A stretch of DNA of 64,000 nt from a virus, in IMG/VR virus record IMGVR_UViG_3300046004_000818, positions 1-64,000 of that record; one strand, 5' to 3'. Of this stretch, positions 49,567-58,208 are shown piece after piece. A program made the position numbers and the translations under genes. Position 1 is the stretch's first letter. Each line of letters opens with the position of its first letter. A model generated the notes under the pieces. The model had not been told where the DNA came from, ran no database searches, and saw only the letters and a list, made by a program, of their open reading frames with translations.

Positions 49567-50092
49567 TTTTAGTATCCTCTATGGTAAAGTGCCTAGGAAC
49601 TGGATGATCCTTATACAGTACTCGCATATGCTGCATCTGCGCTTGCACATCCTTATAGGCACTACGGATAGAGTAGCTAGGTGGACGATCATCCACTAGT
49701 ACTCCCATTTCTGTGGCCTCTAGGAGAATACTGCAACACGCCATAATGTTACCAAGGTGGTGTGTTCCATCCACAGGATCGTGACTCTCGCCACTGACGT
49801 AGGCATCTATATGCCGACCCATAGCAGAGACATAGATGGAAGCCCTTGCACCAGCATCACGCCAATTCCAAGCACCATACTTTACTTGCCCACAGAACTG
49901 TGCAGAAGCCCAATGAGCCTTGGCAATGGGTGATAACAACCACAAAGGTACTTTGTCACCAGCTATAGCGTCCTTGGGGTTAGTTGGTTTGATAGTAGCA
50001 CCAATAGGTGCTGTACCAGCAGCTTGAGCCAAGCCCATAGCTGCCCTACCTGTATCAGAGGTTCTGTCTGCCATAGTTTGACATTTACTCAT
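49544..50092 (-). CDS. dATP/dGTP diphosphohydrolase-family protein (DUF5664/MazZ-like N-terminal type)
   Basis: This 182-residue protein has TNPKDAIAGDKVPLWLLSPI, KYGAWNWRDAGA and MGRHIDAYVSGE, then HHLGNIMACCSILLEATEMG, the pattern of the family named for dATP/dGTP diphosphohydrolases. In phages with 2-aminoadenine DNA a related enzyme removes dATP or dGTP. No purZ or datZ gene is visible here, so a general pool-shaping role is more likely. It is coupled to dUTPase by an ATGA junction. Confidence 0.72.
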   Translation of the reverse strand: MSKCQTMADRTSDTGRAAMGLAQAAGTAPIGATIKPTNPKDAIAGDKVPLWLLSPIAKAHWASAQFCGQVKYGAWNWRDAGARASIYVSAMGRHIDAYVSGESHDPVDGTHHLGNIMACCSILLEATEMGVLVDDRPPSYSIRSAYKDVQAQMQHMRVLYKDHPVPRHFTIEDTKNANQQTS

Positions 50093-50526
50093 ACACCTGT
50101 ACTCCCAAAGCCGCTAGTACCTCTGGCAGTATTGCCCAACTCATCTGATTCTTCCAACTCATACTGTGGAAGCTGCACTATCATGGCCTGAGCCACCCGC
50201 TCACCATTGCCGATGAAGAACGGAAGATCACCTTCGTTAATGAGCTTGACCATAACCTCACCACGGTAGTCAGAGTCAATGACTCCTGTGCAGTTAGCAA
50301 GACGTACACCTGACTTGAATCCATGCCCACTACGGCTATACACCATCATGACATGGCCTTCTGGTACCTCAAAGGCTAAGCCTGTAGCCACTATCTTAGC
50401 TTCTCGCGGTGCGATGCAGATCGGCGCACCTCTCACAAGGCTTACCAGATCAAAGCAAGCTGCACCGTCTGAGGCAAACCGTGGCGCAGAAGCACCCTCT
50501 TCTAGCTTCTTATACTTGAGTCTCAT
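50089..50526 (-). CDS. dut: dUTP diphosphatase (dUTPase)
   Basis: This 145-residue trimeric dUTPase has all five motifs recognisable: GAACFDLVS, MMVYSRSGHGFK, CTGVIDSDYRGEVMVKL, GERVAQAMIVQ and the C-terminal ARGTSGFGSTG arm that closes over the substrate. It removes dUTP and yields dUMP for ThyX. It overlaps the exonuclease and diphosphohydrolase-like genes at four bases each, placing three nucleotide/DNA enzymes in one coupled chain. Confidence 0.95.
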   Translation of the reverse strand: MRLKYKKLEEGASAPRFASDGAACFDLVSLVRGAPICIAPREAKIVATGLAFEVPEGHVMMVYSRSGHGFKSGVRLANCTGVIDSDYRGEVMVKLINEGDLPFFIGNGERVAQAMIVQLPQYELEESDELGNTARGTSGFGSTGV

Positions 50527-51179
50527 ACTAACCTCATCTTTTCTAGTGAATATTTAATATCTTTATGCCAGTCTGGTTGTTCCATCATCCAGCGTCTATA
50601 GCCGACAGGTATATCAGCAAATAACTTTCCTTTGTGCATACCGAAAGGCATACGCTGAATCATCTTTGGTTTGCTTTCAAGCTCTACCAAGGCTGGTAAG
50701 GTTCGACCAGATAGCTTCAAGATCAGTTGTAGCAACTCATAGGTAGTGCGACAGTCACCCATCGCGCTATGTGATTGCTGCTTAGATAGCTTTAACTCCT
50801 GCTGGAGTGTGGCTAACTTGTGATTGGTTGTACCCTTGATCCAAGCCCTTGAAAGAGCTAAGGTACATACGTCAGCATTGAAAACTACGTGTTCACCTGT
50901 AACCCGCATATCATAGGAACAGTTGTGACCAATCCATACAAATGGTTGGGGGACCAACGCACATATCTCAGCATTGCTAGGTAGACCTGCAACAGCTTCG
51001 TTGGTAATACCGTGAATGTCAACAGCGCCTTGTTCCATAGGCATCTGAGGGTCTGTGCGATGGACTTGCTCATCCAAGATGTTCATGTTCTCATCTACCT
51101 GTATCCATGCAATCTCACAGGCTTTGATAGGTGAACGGAGTCCCGATGTTTCGGTATCAAGAATTATATAGTTTGTCAT
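50523..51179 (-). CDS. DnaQ-like 3'-5' exonuclease with DUF3820-like C terminus
   Basis: This 218-residue protein has DEDD exonuclease motifs IILDTETSG (5-13), WIGHNCSYDM (~88) and SAMGDCRTTYELL (~140). An extra C-terminal segment RMPFGMHKGKLFADIPVGYR with WMMEQPDWHKD resembles DUF3820, as found after ExoX-like exonucleases. It likely degrades DNA ends or adds proofreading capacity. It overlaps the HNH gene upstream (ATGA) and dUTPase downstream. Confidence 0.85.
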   Translation of the reverse strand: MTNYIILDTETSGLRSPIKACEIAWIQVDENMNILDEQVHRTDPQMPMEQGAVDIHGITNEAVAGLPSNAEICALVPQPFVWIGHNCSYDMRVTGEHVVFNADVCTLALSRAWIKGTTNHKLATLQQELKLSKQQSHSAMGDCRTTYELLQLILKLSGRTLPALVELESKPKMIQRMPFGMHKGKLFADIPVGYRRWMMEQPDWHKDIKYSLEKMRLV

Positions 51180-51673
51180 GTTCTAGCAAATGTTCCGTAG
51201 TTTAGTTTAGCAGCTTCATCATAGGCAGTTTTAGCTGCCTCAATGGAGTCATAAGTGCCTAGGCTCTTGGACTTGGAGTTTAAGGTTATCTTTGCCTCCC
51301 ATCTACCCAAAGCTTTCGCTGGATATACGCCCTTGACGCCTGACTTACTATGCTTCCAACCCACACCATTGCGGTTATTTTCGGCTCTGCTGGCTTCTCT
51401 CAGATTCAGCCAAGCATTATCACTACGGTTACCGTTTGCATGGTCTAAAGTTTCTCTAGGCCACTCTCCAGTAACTAAACACCAGATAAGTCTATGAACT
51501 AAATAACTCTTGCCATCAACAGATACTGAATAGTACCCTGCATTGTGTGTGCTATGTGCAAGTTTCCCACCTACAGCATTATACTGTTTAGTATAGTTAC
51601 GTCTAAGGCCTCCTTCAACTATACTATAGTTGAAGAGTTCCAAAAGCCTAACCTGTGTAGGTGGGTTGCTCAT
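51176..51673 (-). CDS. HNH homing endonuclease with AP2-like domain
   Basis: This 165-residue protein has HRLIWCLVTGEWPRETLDHA with NGNRSDNAWLNLREAS (HNH_3 core) and a C-terminal AP2-like domain (KSGVKGVYPAKALGRWEAKI; LGTYDSIEAAKTAYDEAA). It is paralogous to the enzyme at 3,555. Unlike the other two homing genes here it has no ribbon-helix-helix partner and is tightly fused into the operon, sharing four bases with the exonuclease start. Confidence 0.88.
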   Translation of the reverse strand: MSNPPTQVRLLELFNYSIVEGGLRRNYTKQYNAVGGKLAHSTHNAGYYSVSVDGKSYLVHRLIWCLVTGEWPRETLDHANGNRSDNAWLNLREASRAENNRNGVGWKHSKSGVKGVYPAKALGRWEAKITLNSKSKSLGTYDSIEAAKTAYDEAAKLNYGTFART

Positions 51674-51684
51674 AACAGCATCAC

Positions 51685-52344
51685 TTAGTCAGCTTTGGGT
51701 AGATCATCCGAGAAATCATCCTCGGCCCTAGATGTACCGCCCAAGCTCTGACCACGATCCCAGAACAGGACATTGCCCAGACCAAAGCTAACACCACGCT
51801 TACCAGAGAAGTCGTAGCCATAGGCATTCAGGCTCACCTTGAAGTAGTCACCTGAACCGCACTCGGCTGGATCAATGATTTCGTTGCTATCGCGGTCCAA
51901 GATTTTCGGCTTGAACTTTGAGGCAACAGCCATAACCCAATGGCCTTTGCACTCTTCCCCAAACTCTTCCCCATTGCTAGGGCGGGGCAGATCACCATCA
52001 TGCAGAGTGGTGTCGATCTTGGCGGGACGCTTGCCGGGGAACTTGAGATTGATAGCAGTCTCACGGGCTGCTTCGATCTTAGCGAGGGTAGCTTTGTCAT
52101 CCTTGGGAATCAGGATGGTCATGCCGAACTTAGGAGTATCGCCTTCCTTAGCGTTCTTCGGCAGTTCAGCCTTGAACAACTTGCAGTAAGAACCGCGAAT
52201 AACACCTGTTACGACTTTAGTGGAGGGAGTATTAGTAGCCATTTTATTTCCTTGAATTGCCTTAGTTACCTGAGAAGCGGGTTGAGTTTTAGAATATGTG
52301 GCGTCTTCCACATCTTCAAATTTAGGTGCATTTAATAGACCCAT
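51685..52344 (-). CDS. Single-stranded DNA-binding protein (DUF2815/gp2.5-like)
   Basis: This 219-residue protein has TPKFGMTILIPKDDKATLAK and the C-terminal OB-fold region of the DUF2815 family (LNAYGYDFSGKRGVSFGLGN), ending in an acidic tail DDFSDDLPKAD like SSB and T7 gp2.5. It protects ssDNA and recruits replication proteins. Two starts are plausible: ATG 52344 and ATG 52242, each with AAGGAA upstream, so two forms may be made. Codon use is more G/C-ending than neighbours, fitting high expression. Confidence 0.85.
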   Translation of the reverse strand: MGLLNAPKFEDVEDATYSKTQPASQVTKAIQGNKMATNTPSTKVVTGVIRGSYCKLFKAELPKNAKEGDTPKFGMTILIPKDDKATLAKIEAARETAINLKFPGKRPAKIDTTLHDGDLPRPSNGEEFGEECKGHWVMAVASKFKPKILDRDSNEIIDPAECGSGDYFKVSLNAYGYDFSGKRGVSFGLGNVLFWDRGQSLGGTSRAEDDFSDDLPKAD

Positions 52345-52368
52345 AGTAGTTCCTTTATTACCTAGATT

Positions 52369-52448
52369 ACCTTATGTCGTTCTATTCCGACTGTCAACTT
52401 AGCAGAGTGCTAAGATTTTATTGTAGCAGACTTTTGCAAATCTGACAC
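52369..52448 (-). promoter_or_regulatory. Leftward promoter region of the SSB gene with palindrome
   Basis: Two candidate promoters read leftward: GTGTCA (52443-52448) with 17-bp spacing to TACAAT (52420-52425), and TTGACA (52392-52397) with 17-bp spacing to TAAGGT (52369-52374). A palindrome CTTAGCA-GAG-TGCTAAG (52398-52414) lies between them, at the expected start of the first transcript, and could be an operator or leader hairpin. Confidence 0.5.
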
Positions 52449-52450
52449 AA

Positions 52451-52750
52451 TTATTTCTTGAATGCAGCGATGCGCTCACCTAGCACTTCGGTATATTTGT
52501 CCATGTAGCCTTTCTGCAACAGAAGCCGTGCCTGTTCATCTACACTTAATGCAGCAAACACAGGGCTAACCATTATGAACTCTGCCAAGGCGTCAATCTT
52601 TTTATCCAACTCTTCCTTCTCTATTACAACACGCACTTGATGTGGCTGTAGTGTCGAAGGCTTAGGGCATGGCCCACTGTAGCCGTGAAATTTAAACATA
52701 GACTCAAGCTCAGGCATTGGCTCTCCACATATCTCACAATTATGTACCAT
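52451..52750 (-). CDS. Zinc-ribbon hypothetical protein
   Basis: This 99-residue protein starts MVHNCEICGEPMPELESMFK with further Cys in SGPCPKP, giving a CxxC...C zinc-binding element. A helical second half (KKIDALAEFIMVSPVFAALS; GYMDKYTEVLGERIAAFKK) is of a kind common in small phage early proteins. The function is unknown. It ends just before the SSB promoter region. Confidence 0.6.
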   Translation of the reverse strand: MVHNCEICGEPMPELESMFKFHGYSGPCPKPSTLQPHQVRVVIEKEELDKKIDALAEFIMVSPVFAALSVDEQARLLLQKGYMDKYTEVLGERIAAFKK

Positions 52751-52763
52751 AGTCTCTCCTTAG

Positions 52764-55625
52764 TTACTTTAGTTGAAACGCATAAACACCATTCCGTTGC
52801 ATAGCGTCGTAATCTAACAACAACGACTCCTGTCTCACCTGTGTTGTCCCCTGCTCACCCATTATGTATAGAGGACTATCCTTCATAGCCTGAACGAAAC
52901 TAGCATCACCCATAAACAAGGGCAACACATTGATGTTACGGCAATGCAGCCTGTACTTGTTGTACGCAAGCCTACCAATGATGTTCAGCACAGCTTTACC
53001 GCCCATGTCCTTAACCTCAAAGTCAACATGGTTGTTGAGCCTACATGGGTGATCTGCTGCGAACCGTGACATATCAGACAACATTTCAAAGACCTTGATA
53101 AACTCTGGTACAGAATTCTTAACGATCTTATCCATTTCGGTATAGATATGTGGTATCAGTCCCAAGACCTTCTCTGCCAAACTATCTTCAGCCTTGGGTA
53201 GAAATAGAGCTACCACTTCAGCAAACTTAATTAGACCAAACTCAGTCACAGCATAGTTGAATATAGAACGCTCATTCATGTTCTGTTTAATGAACAAGGT
53301 GTTAGCGTCACAAGTTTCTAAGCTATCCTCTGGTTGGATACTAAGCGCCTTAGTTACCCTGTCCAGTATAGGTTGGAACTCAGCATTGAAACTCTCAATG
53401 GTTGTCTGGCTCACAATGCTAGCTGCTAAGTGCTGACCAATGATAGCAAGGCACTTTACATTGGCTTGAAACTTATCCCATGATGGTTTCGTCCGTCCTG
53501 CCAGTCGCCCATTCTGGCGTTTAAGGGTCACCAAAACAGTTCGGTGCAGAATGGCACCCTCTGTCTCCATCGCTTCGGCTAGGAAGGCTGTAGGCCCGGT
53601 CAGATCGACTTGGCTCAAGCCCTTGAAAGACGGTGTGGCGCGGTTGCCGCCGCCGCGAGAAACTGCATGACCGTTATAGCTTGAACGGAAGTAGCTACGC
53701 ATATCTTCTAACTTTTGCTGGCTCATTGTATGAGGCTTGTACTCATCAATGATAACAGGAATAGAAGCACTACCTGACATGATAGAGGTAATAGCAAAGT
53801 TACTGGAACTAGCAGTTGTTACTACAGGTTTTTGGTTCAGATAGAACATATGCAACATGGACTCTAGCATACGACTCTTACCTGTACCTGCTGGCCCTGC
53901 CACATGAAGCAGTGGAAACTGGTTATGTTCCAGTCGGAACAGTTGGGTGTAGAAAGAAGCGGTAATCCACCCAATTATCTTAGCCAGTGATGGCGCTTCT
54001 TGACAACCCAACAAGCCTTCAAGCATAGACTGCATACGTTCTACGTTACCGGGGTCCAATGCTACAAACTTAGGCCATGACGGTGCATTAGCTAAGTCGG
54101 TCTTGAGTAGTGGCGCTGGTCCTGGGTCTGGAGCCAACTCTACCCGTAGCCCTAGATCATACAGATGCTTGGGAATACGGACTTCATTAGCATCTGCCCA
54201 AACTAAAAAAGGCTTACGAGCTTCCACTATATTAGACTGCGGCATACATAGTACATCAAGACCCTCTGAGGTTGTGGCATAGCTAGTAGCTGTACCTAGT
54301 TTAATCTCTTTAAGCATATGTGTGTAGATATAACGTGAGTGTATATCGCTCCCTGTGAATGAAACACCTCGGTCATTGATCGCCTTATGTAGTGCGCTAT
54401 TGCTAGCGAATGAGTCACGTTCCAGCTTGATAGCAGATGACCGATTGCCTGTAACAATAGTGGCTTTGATAACTGCAATAGCCTCTGTCTCAGGGTCCAA
54501 CAACGCTGACACGTTCTTGAAACACGCATCCATTATGTGACGGTCACCCTGCTCAGTAGCAGCATAGTAGTTATTGTTCTTGATAAAAATACCACTGGTA
54601 TCTTCTGTAGTGAACTCTTCTTGGTCATCATCTTCGCTGAACTCATTGCGAGTCTCAAGCATAGACTGGATAGGTCCAATAGCATAGTCGTACCCTACAC
54701 CATCCTCAAGATAGTTGTACATCCTGCGTAGCTCATGCTCACGCTTGCCAGCAGAGTTGTACCTATAGCCATCTCCTGTGTGGTTCTCAATAAGACCTTG
54801 ACATTGTGCTATTAGTTCGTCTTCTGATAACTTCGCTTCTAGCGCATAGATACCAAGCTGAATGGCTATCTTGTTGAAACCTATACCTTCTTTGACATTC
54901 TCCCCCTTCATCAATTGCTTGATGATTGGTAGATGCCTACGCAAGGTAGCAGCATCTACAGGCTTAGTTCTGATCTTCTTCAAGGCCCGTAGCTTCTGTT
55001 CAATACCTGCATAGAGGATAGCGAACTGAGGCCTGAAGGTCGGAGTAGCCGTTATCAACGGTCGTGGAGTCTTGCACAACTCTGCGTAGCTCTCAGGTGT
55101 CAGTGCAGCTAGCTCTGCTGGTGTGATCTGAACCTTATAGTTGGAATTGTCTCTGACATTGTAATGTGTGCGAAACATGCGCCCCTTACGAGCACTGTAT
55201 ACGGCAAAGTCCAAGGTGGGTACTGCTAATTTAAATGCCAGTTCCTTGTAGATAGCTGGTAACTTATTAACTGCTGCTACCTTCTCCATGAATACTACTG
55301 GTGGCACCAGTATATGCAAGCCCTTCTTGCCAGACAGGAAGATTTCCATATCTGAGTCTTGCAGATCATACTTCTTCAACTTAACTACAAGTGACTTCGC
55401 GCCTTCTATAGACTCTTCTAGCTCTGTGGAGTCTAGGTCGAAGTATAACGGCCCCAAATACTTGGCCCCCTCTACCATTGGCTTTGGTGAGTCCTTAGCC
55501 AACAAGGTGTCGCAAGCTAGTACAGTTATGAACGTAGGCTTTAACTTGTCAAAGTCAATAGTATCGTGGCATGTTACCCAATCTTCTGTGCCACCAACTA
55601 GCTGGTAGCTTCTATAGAGAGTCAT
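52764..55625 (-). CDS. Primase-helicase: AEP-type primase fused to a P-loop helicase
   Basis: This 953-residue protein. The N-terminal ~270 residues look like an archaeo-eukaryotic primase: YFDLDSTE (~62) for the metal site, IFLSGKKGLHILVPPVVF (~100) and LDFAVYSARKGRMFRTHYN (~153). The C-terminal part is a superfamily 3/AAA-like helicase with Walker A GPAGTGKS (~577) and Walker B IPVIIDEYK. It would synthesise primers and open the fork for the family A polymerase. It starts after a 180-bp structured non-coding element. Confidence 0.85.
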   Translation of the reverse strand: MTLYRSYQLVGGTEDWVTCHDTIDFDKLKPTFITVLACDTLLAKDSPKPMVEGAKYLGPLYFDLDSTELEESIEGAKSLVVKLKKYDLQDSDMEIFLSGKKGLHILVPPVVFMEKVAAVNKLPAIYKELAFKLAVPTLDFAVYSARKGRMFRTHYNVRDNSNYKVQITPAELAALTPESYAELCKTPRPLITATPTFRPQFAILYAGIEQKLRALKKIRTKPVDAATLRRHLPIIKQLMKGENVKEGIGFNKIAIQLGIYALEAKLSEDELIAQCQGLIENHTGDGYRYNSAGKREHELRRMYNYLEDGVGYDYAIGPIQSMLETRNEFSEDDDQEEFTTEDTSGIFIKNNNYYAATEQGDRHIMDACFKNVSALLDPETEAIAVIKATIVTGNRSSAIKLERDSFASNSALHKAINDRGVSFTGSDIHSRYIYTHMLKEIKLGTATSYATTSEGLDVLCMPQSNIVEARKPFLVWADANEVRIPKHLYDLGLRVELAPDPGPAPLLKTDLANAPSWPKFVALDPGNVERMQSMLEGLLGCQEAPSLAKIIGWITASFYTQLFRLEHNQFPLLHVAGPAGTGKSRMLESMLHMFYLNQKPVVTTASSSNFAITSIMSGSASIPVIIDEYKPHTMSQQKLEDMRSYFRSSYNGHAVSRGGGNRATPSFKGLSQVDLTGPTAFLAEAMETEGAILHRTVLVTLKRQNGRLAGRTKPSWDKFQANVKCLAIIGQHLAASIVSQTTIESFNAEFQPILDRVTKALSIQPEDSLETCDANTLFIKQNMNERSIFNYAVTEFGLIKFAEVVALFLPKAEDSLAEKVLGLIPHIYTEMDKIVKNSVPEFIKVFEMLSDMSRFAADHPCRLNNHVDFEVKDMGGKAVLNIIGRLAYNKYRLHCRNINVLPLFMGDASFVQAMKDSPLYIMGEQGTTQVRQESLLLDYDAMQRNGVYAFQLK

Positions 55626-55652
55626 CTGCTTCTTTCTTATTAGCGTAGCTTA

Positions 55653-55787
55653 CTGTTAGAAGAACCCCATTTTCGGTGAAAGTTACCGGACAACCCAAGA
55701 ACCTGACGGTTTGAGATTACGGCTCGAAAATGGGGTTCATCTAACAGCAAGCAAACGCTTGCGGGGTTGTCGGAATGCGCCTTTCAC
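55653..55787. ncRNA. Interleaved inverted repeats, candidate structured RNA or origin element
   Basis: Arm A (55653-55675) and A' (55725-55747) match over 23 bp with one mismatch. Arm B (55676-55696) starts where A ends and pairs with B' (55764-55787) through GTGAAAG/CTTTCAC and ACAACCC/GGGTTGT plus CCG/CGG. Between A' and B' lies a hairpin GCAAGC-AAAC-GCTTGC (55747-55762). The order A-B-A'-B' is that of an H-type pseudoknot. The element fills the only long gap in the replication operon and contains no reading frame of note. Strand and function are open. Confidence 0.7.
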
Positions 55788-55805
55788 AGCGGGTGTAATC
55801 TTACA

Positions 55806-57206
55806 TCAGTTTCGACCATAAAAAACGTCCCGCAAAGATGTTTTTGTCTGCTCCACGGTGTCGGTCAGGTCGATGTTAGCTGCTAGGCGCTTGATGATAC
55901 TGTCTTGGATAGTGCCTTGAGCATCTGCAAACCTCATGGTAGGAGGTACTGTCTGGCCTACCCTATCTATTCGTCCACAGCTTTGACTCATATACAAAGG
56001 AGATGTAGGTATCTCCAAGTGTAAAGATTCTGAGCAAACAAACTGAGGGTTTAGACCTGCGCCAGCACTCTGGTACTGAAACACGCCTATACGCACACTT
56101 GGATCGTTCATGAACTTGTCTACGTTCTTGGCACTATCTACTTCACTGTATGCTCCTACAGCACTATAGCCTAACTCCTTCAGATACTTTAGTACCGAAC
56201 GGCTGGTCATAACGTATATAGTCCAAATGATTAGTTTACTCTTGGTAGGGTCCAAGCATTCTGTCTGCTCAATGGTCATGTCAATCAAGTCGTAGCAGGC
56301 ACTGCGTTTTGTAGGGTCGCCAGCGAAGTGGCCCCAGTTGCATATGATCTGCTGAGCCGCATGGTAGAGCCGAGTAGCAGTGGTTGCGTCTATCTTACTA
56401 CCATCATCCAGCAATAACAACTGTTCTTCCAACAACTTCTCATACAGCTTCATGTGCTCTGGGTCAAGCTCATAACTGGTGTCTGGGTATATAGGTGCCA
56501 ACGAGTAACCATGCACCTCCTTTTTCGTCCTATGCACAGACTTGATTGCAAAGTTCTCAGCAAGCATTGGGAGGTTCTGGTAAGCCTTGATAGAGCCAAA
56601 GAAGTCTCGCTCAGCTACGTGCATTTGCTCAAAGTGAGCATAGCTTCTGTATATTTCAGGACTACGCAACTTGATGAATGTATAGCAGTCTGTGGGCTTA
56701 CTGGTAGGTGTACCTGTTAGCATCTGCAGTCGGCGGTTCTTGCTGAACGTACCTACACATGTATATAGTTTTGACTTAACGTTCTTAATTGACTGTGCTT
56801 CGTCTACTATAAGTTCCACATGAAGACCTTGAAGCTCTGCAAATACACGCTCGAAATCTCTGCGGAAGATATCAGATGACATTAGTACCCAACGCTTATC
56901 AGCAAGAGTCATCTTCTTGCGAATAGGTGGGGTACCTTTGTACATCAGCACACGCTCACTGACACGCTCTAACCACCGTTTCCACCCTAGCAAGAGAATG
57001 GGAGGCATGATTACAACAGTGACCTGTGGCTCACTGATTAAAGATACGGCTGTGGATATGACAGTTTTGCCACACCCAACCTCATAGCGATTCAAACTCT
57101 TGTTCCATTGCAGGAAGGTCTCTACGTCTTGTACCTGCAAATCCTTAAGCGCGAATCCAGCCTTCTCTTCAAATCTGTAGGCTTCGTTAAAAGCTTTGTA
57201 TGTCAT
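55806..57206 (-). CDS. SNF2-type DNA helicase/translocase
   Basis: This 466-residue superfamily 2 helicase has motif I VGCGKTVISTAV (~43-54), MPPILLLGWKRWL (Ia), LIVDEAQSIKN (DEAQ box, ~130), MLTGTPTSKP (III) and the C-terminal QSCGRIDRVGQ (VI). The family remodels protein-DNA complexes or drives branch migration. It lies between ligase and primase genes in the replication operon. The start overlaps its upstream neighbour (ATGA). Confidence 0.9.
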   Translation of the reverse strand: MTYKAFNEAYRFEEKAGFALKDLQVQDVETFLQWNKSLNRYEVGCGKTVISTAVSLISEPQVTVVIMPPILLLGWKRWLERVSERVLMYKGTPPIRKKMTLADKRWVLMSSDIFRRDFERVFAELQGLHVELIVDEAQSIKNVKSKLYTCVGTFSKNRRLQMLTGTPTSKPTDCYTFIKLRSPEIYRSYAHFEQMHVAERDFFGSIKAYQNLPMLAENFAIKSVHRTKKEVHGYSLAPIYPDTSYELDPEHMKLYEKLLEEQLLLLDDGSKIDATTATRLYHAAQQIICNWGHFAGDPTKRSACYDLIDMTIEQTECLDPTKSKLIIWTIYVMTSRSVLKYLKELGYSAVGAYSEVDSAKNVDKFMNDPSVRIGVFQYQSAGAGLNPQFVCSESLHLEIPTSPLYMSQSCGRIDRVGQTVPPTMRFADAQGTIQDSIIKRLAANIDLTDTVEQTKTSLRDVFYGRN

Positions 57207-57466
57207 AGTGGCTTTAGCCCTGCTTCCTCAAGCAGGCTCTCTAGGCTTTGCTGCAGAATCGAACTGACATATGGAATCTGATCCCGACTGAACAATGTCT
57301 GTATATGGTAGTTACCGATACTGATGTGCATTGTGAAGTGACCATCCACAGGTGGTTTGAGTACCCGTTCCAGAAAGTCCAACCTGTCTAGCATCACTAC
57401 TAGCTCTGGTGCCGTACAGCCGCCATGATTGTTGAGTCTGTCGCGCAAATCTTTTGTGTTAGTCAT
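57203..57466 (-). CDS. Hypothetical protein
   Basis: This 87-residue protein has N-terminal helices (TNTKDLRDRLNNHGG; ELVVMLDRLDFLERVL) and a strand-rich centre (HFTMHISIGNYHIQTLF), not recognised. Both ends overlap neighbours by four bases, so it is translated in a coupled chain of replication-associated genes. Confidence 0.5.
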   Translation of the reverse strand: MTNTKDLRDRLNNHGGCTAPELVVMLDRLDFLERVLKPPVDGHFTMHISIGNYHIQTLFSRDQIPYVSSILQQSLESLLEEAGLKPL

Positions 57467-57879
57467 ACTGATCTCTCTTCAAGGTTTACACCGGCTTCAG
57501 CTACTGCAAGCAAAACAGTTCTTACAGCAGGAGGTAGACACTTGTTGTCTGTCTCTACCAACCTGTAAAAACCTCTAGGCCGCAGGAAACATAACCAATC
57601 TCCAATAGGCACATCATTTAATACATGGTGTGTATGGGCTTGGTAGTAGGTAAACCTGCCGATGATGCTAGTCTGCTCTGCCACAGTCTCACACTTACCG
57701 CCAACGTCTGCCCATGCAAGGTTGAAGGCTCCGTAGTTCTTGGGAGCTATCAACCCTATGCCTTTCGTCTTGCCTCCTTCCGCTGGCAGGACATACTCGG
57801 TAGGATGTTTTGGTGACCAGTGGTAGTTGGCCAGTCGATCACACATCTTTCTTATCTGTTGAATAGTAGCTTCTTCCAT
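57463..57879 (-). CDS. Hypothetical protein
   Basis: This 138-residue protein (KMCDRLANYHWSPKHPTEYV; TKGIGLIAPKNYGAFNLAW; then an ETDNKCLPPAVRTVLLAVAE helix) is not recognised. AAGGA precedes ATG 57879, so the 28-bp overlap with the upstream gene is probably real. Two His-rich spots (YYQAHTHHV) might bind metal. Confidence 0.5.
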   Translation of the reverse strand: MEEATIQQIRKMCDRLANYHWSPKHPTEYVLPAEGGKTKGIGLIAPKNYGAFNLAWADVGGKCETVAEQTSIIGRFTYYQAHTHHVLNDVPIGDWLCFLRPRGFYRLVETDNKCLPPAVRTVLLAVAEAGVNLEERSV

Positions 57880-58208
57880 AACGATGGTCCTTCTTTATTT
57901 TCTCTAGTCGGGACAGTTTCTACTATCTCCGCTGGAGTCAGGTTGACTCCCAGTAAATCCAAGGTCTTTCGTTGCACCTCTAGCGACATTTCTGCACCCA
58001 TCGTACCCCAATTGATGCAGTGCATTAAACGTAACGCACTATAGTCAGCTGTTCGCATGAGGCCGCTGATACCTAGCAGCTTGCCTACCTCATCGACAAC
58101 ACAGATATCGAAATGGTTACCTTGAAACATCTTCTTCAAAGAGATAATGATAGCTGCTTTCTGAAAGCCTGACAGGTCAGGCTCATCCATTAGTTCTGAT
58201 GCGTTCAT
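57852..58208 (-). CDS. Hypothetical helical protein
   Basis: This 118-residue, mainly helical protein (GFQKAAIIISLKKMFQGNHF; LRTADYSALRLMHCINWG is close to its centre) has no known family. It lies downstream of the ligase and overlaps its stop (ATGA). The function is unknown; the context suggests a DNA-metabolism accessory. Confidence 0.5.
   Translation of the reverse strand: MNASELMDEPDLSGFQKAAIIISLKKMFQGNHFDICVVDEVGKLLGISGLMRTADYSALRLMHCINWGTMGAEMSLEVQRKTLDLLGVNLTPAEIVETVPTRENKEGPSLWKKLLFNR

Noticed and set aside
49544-50092. Evidence for a 2-aminoadenine (Z) genome
   Set aside because: The diphosphohydrolase-family gene alone is not enough; purZ and datZ are not visible in this window.
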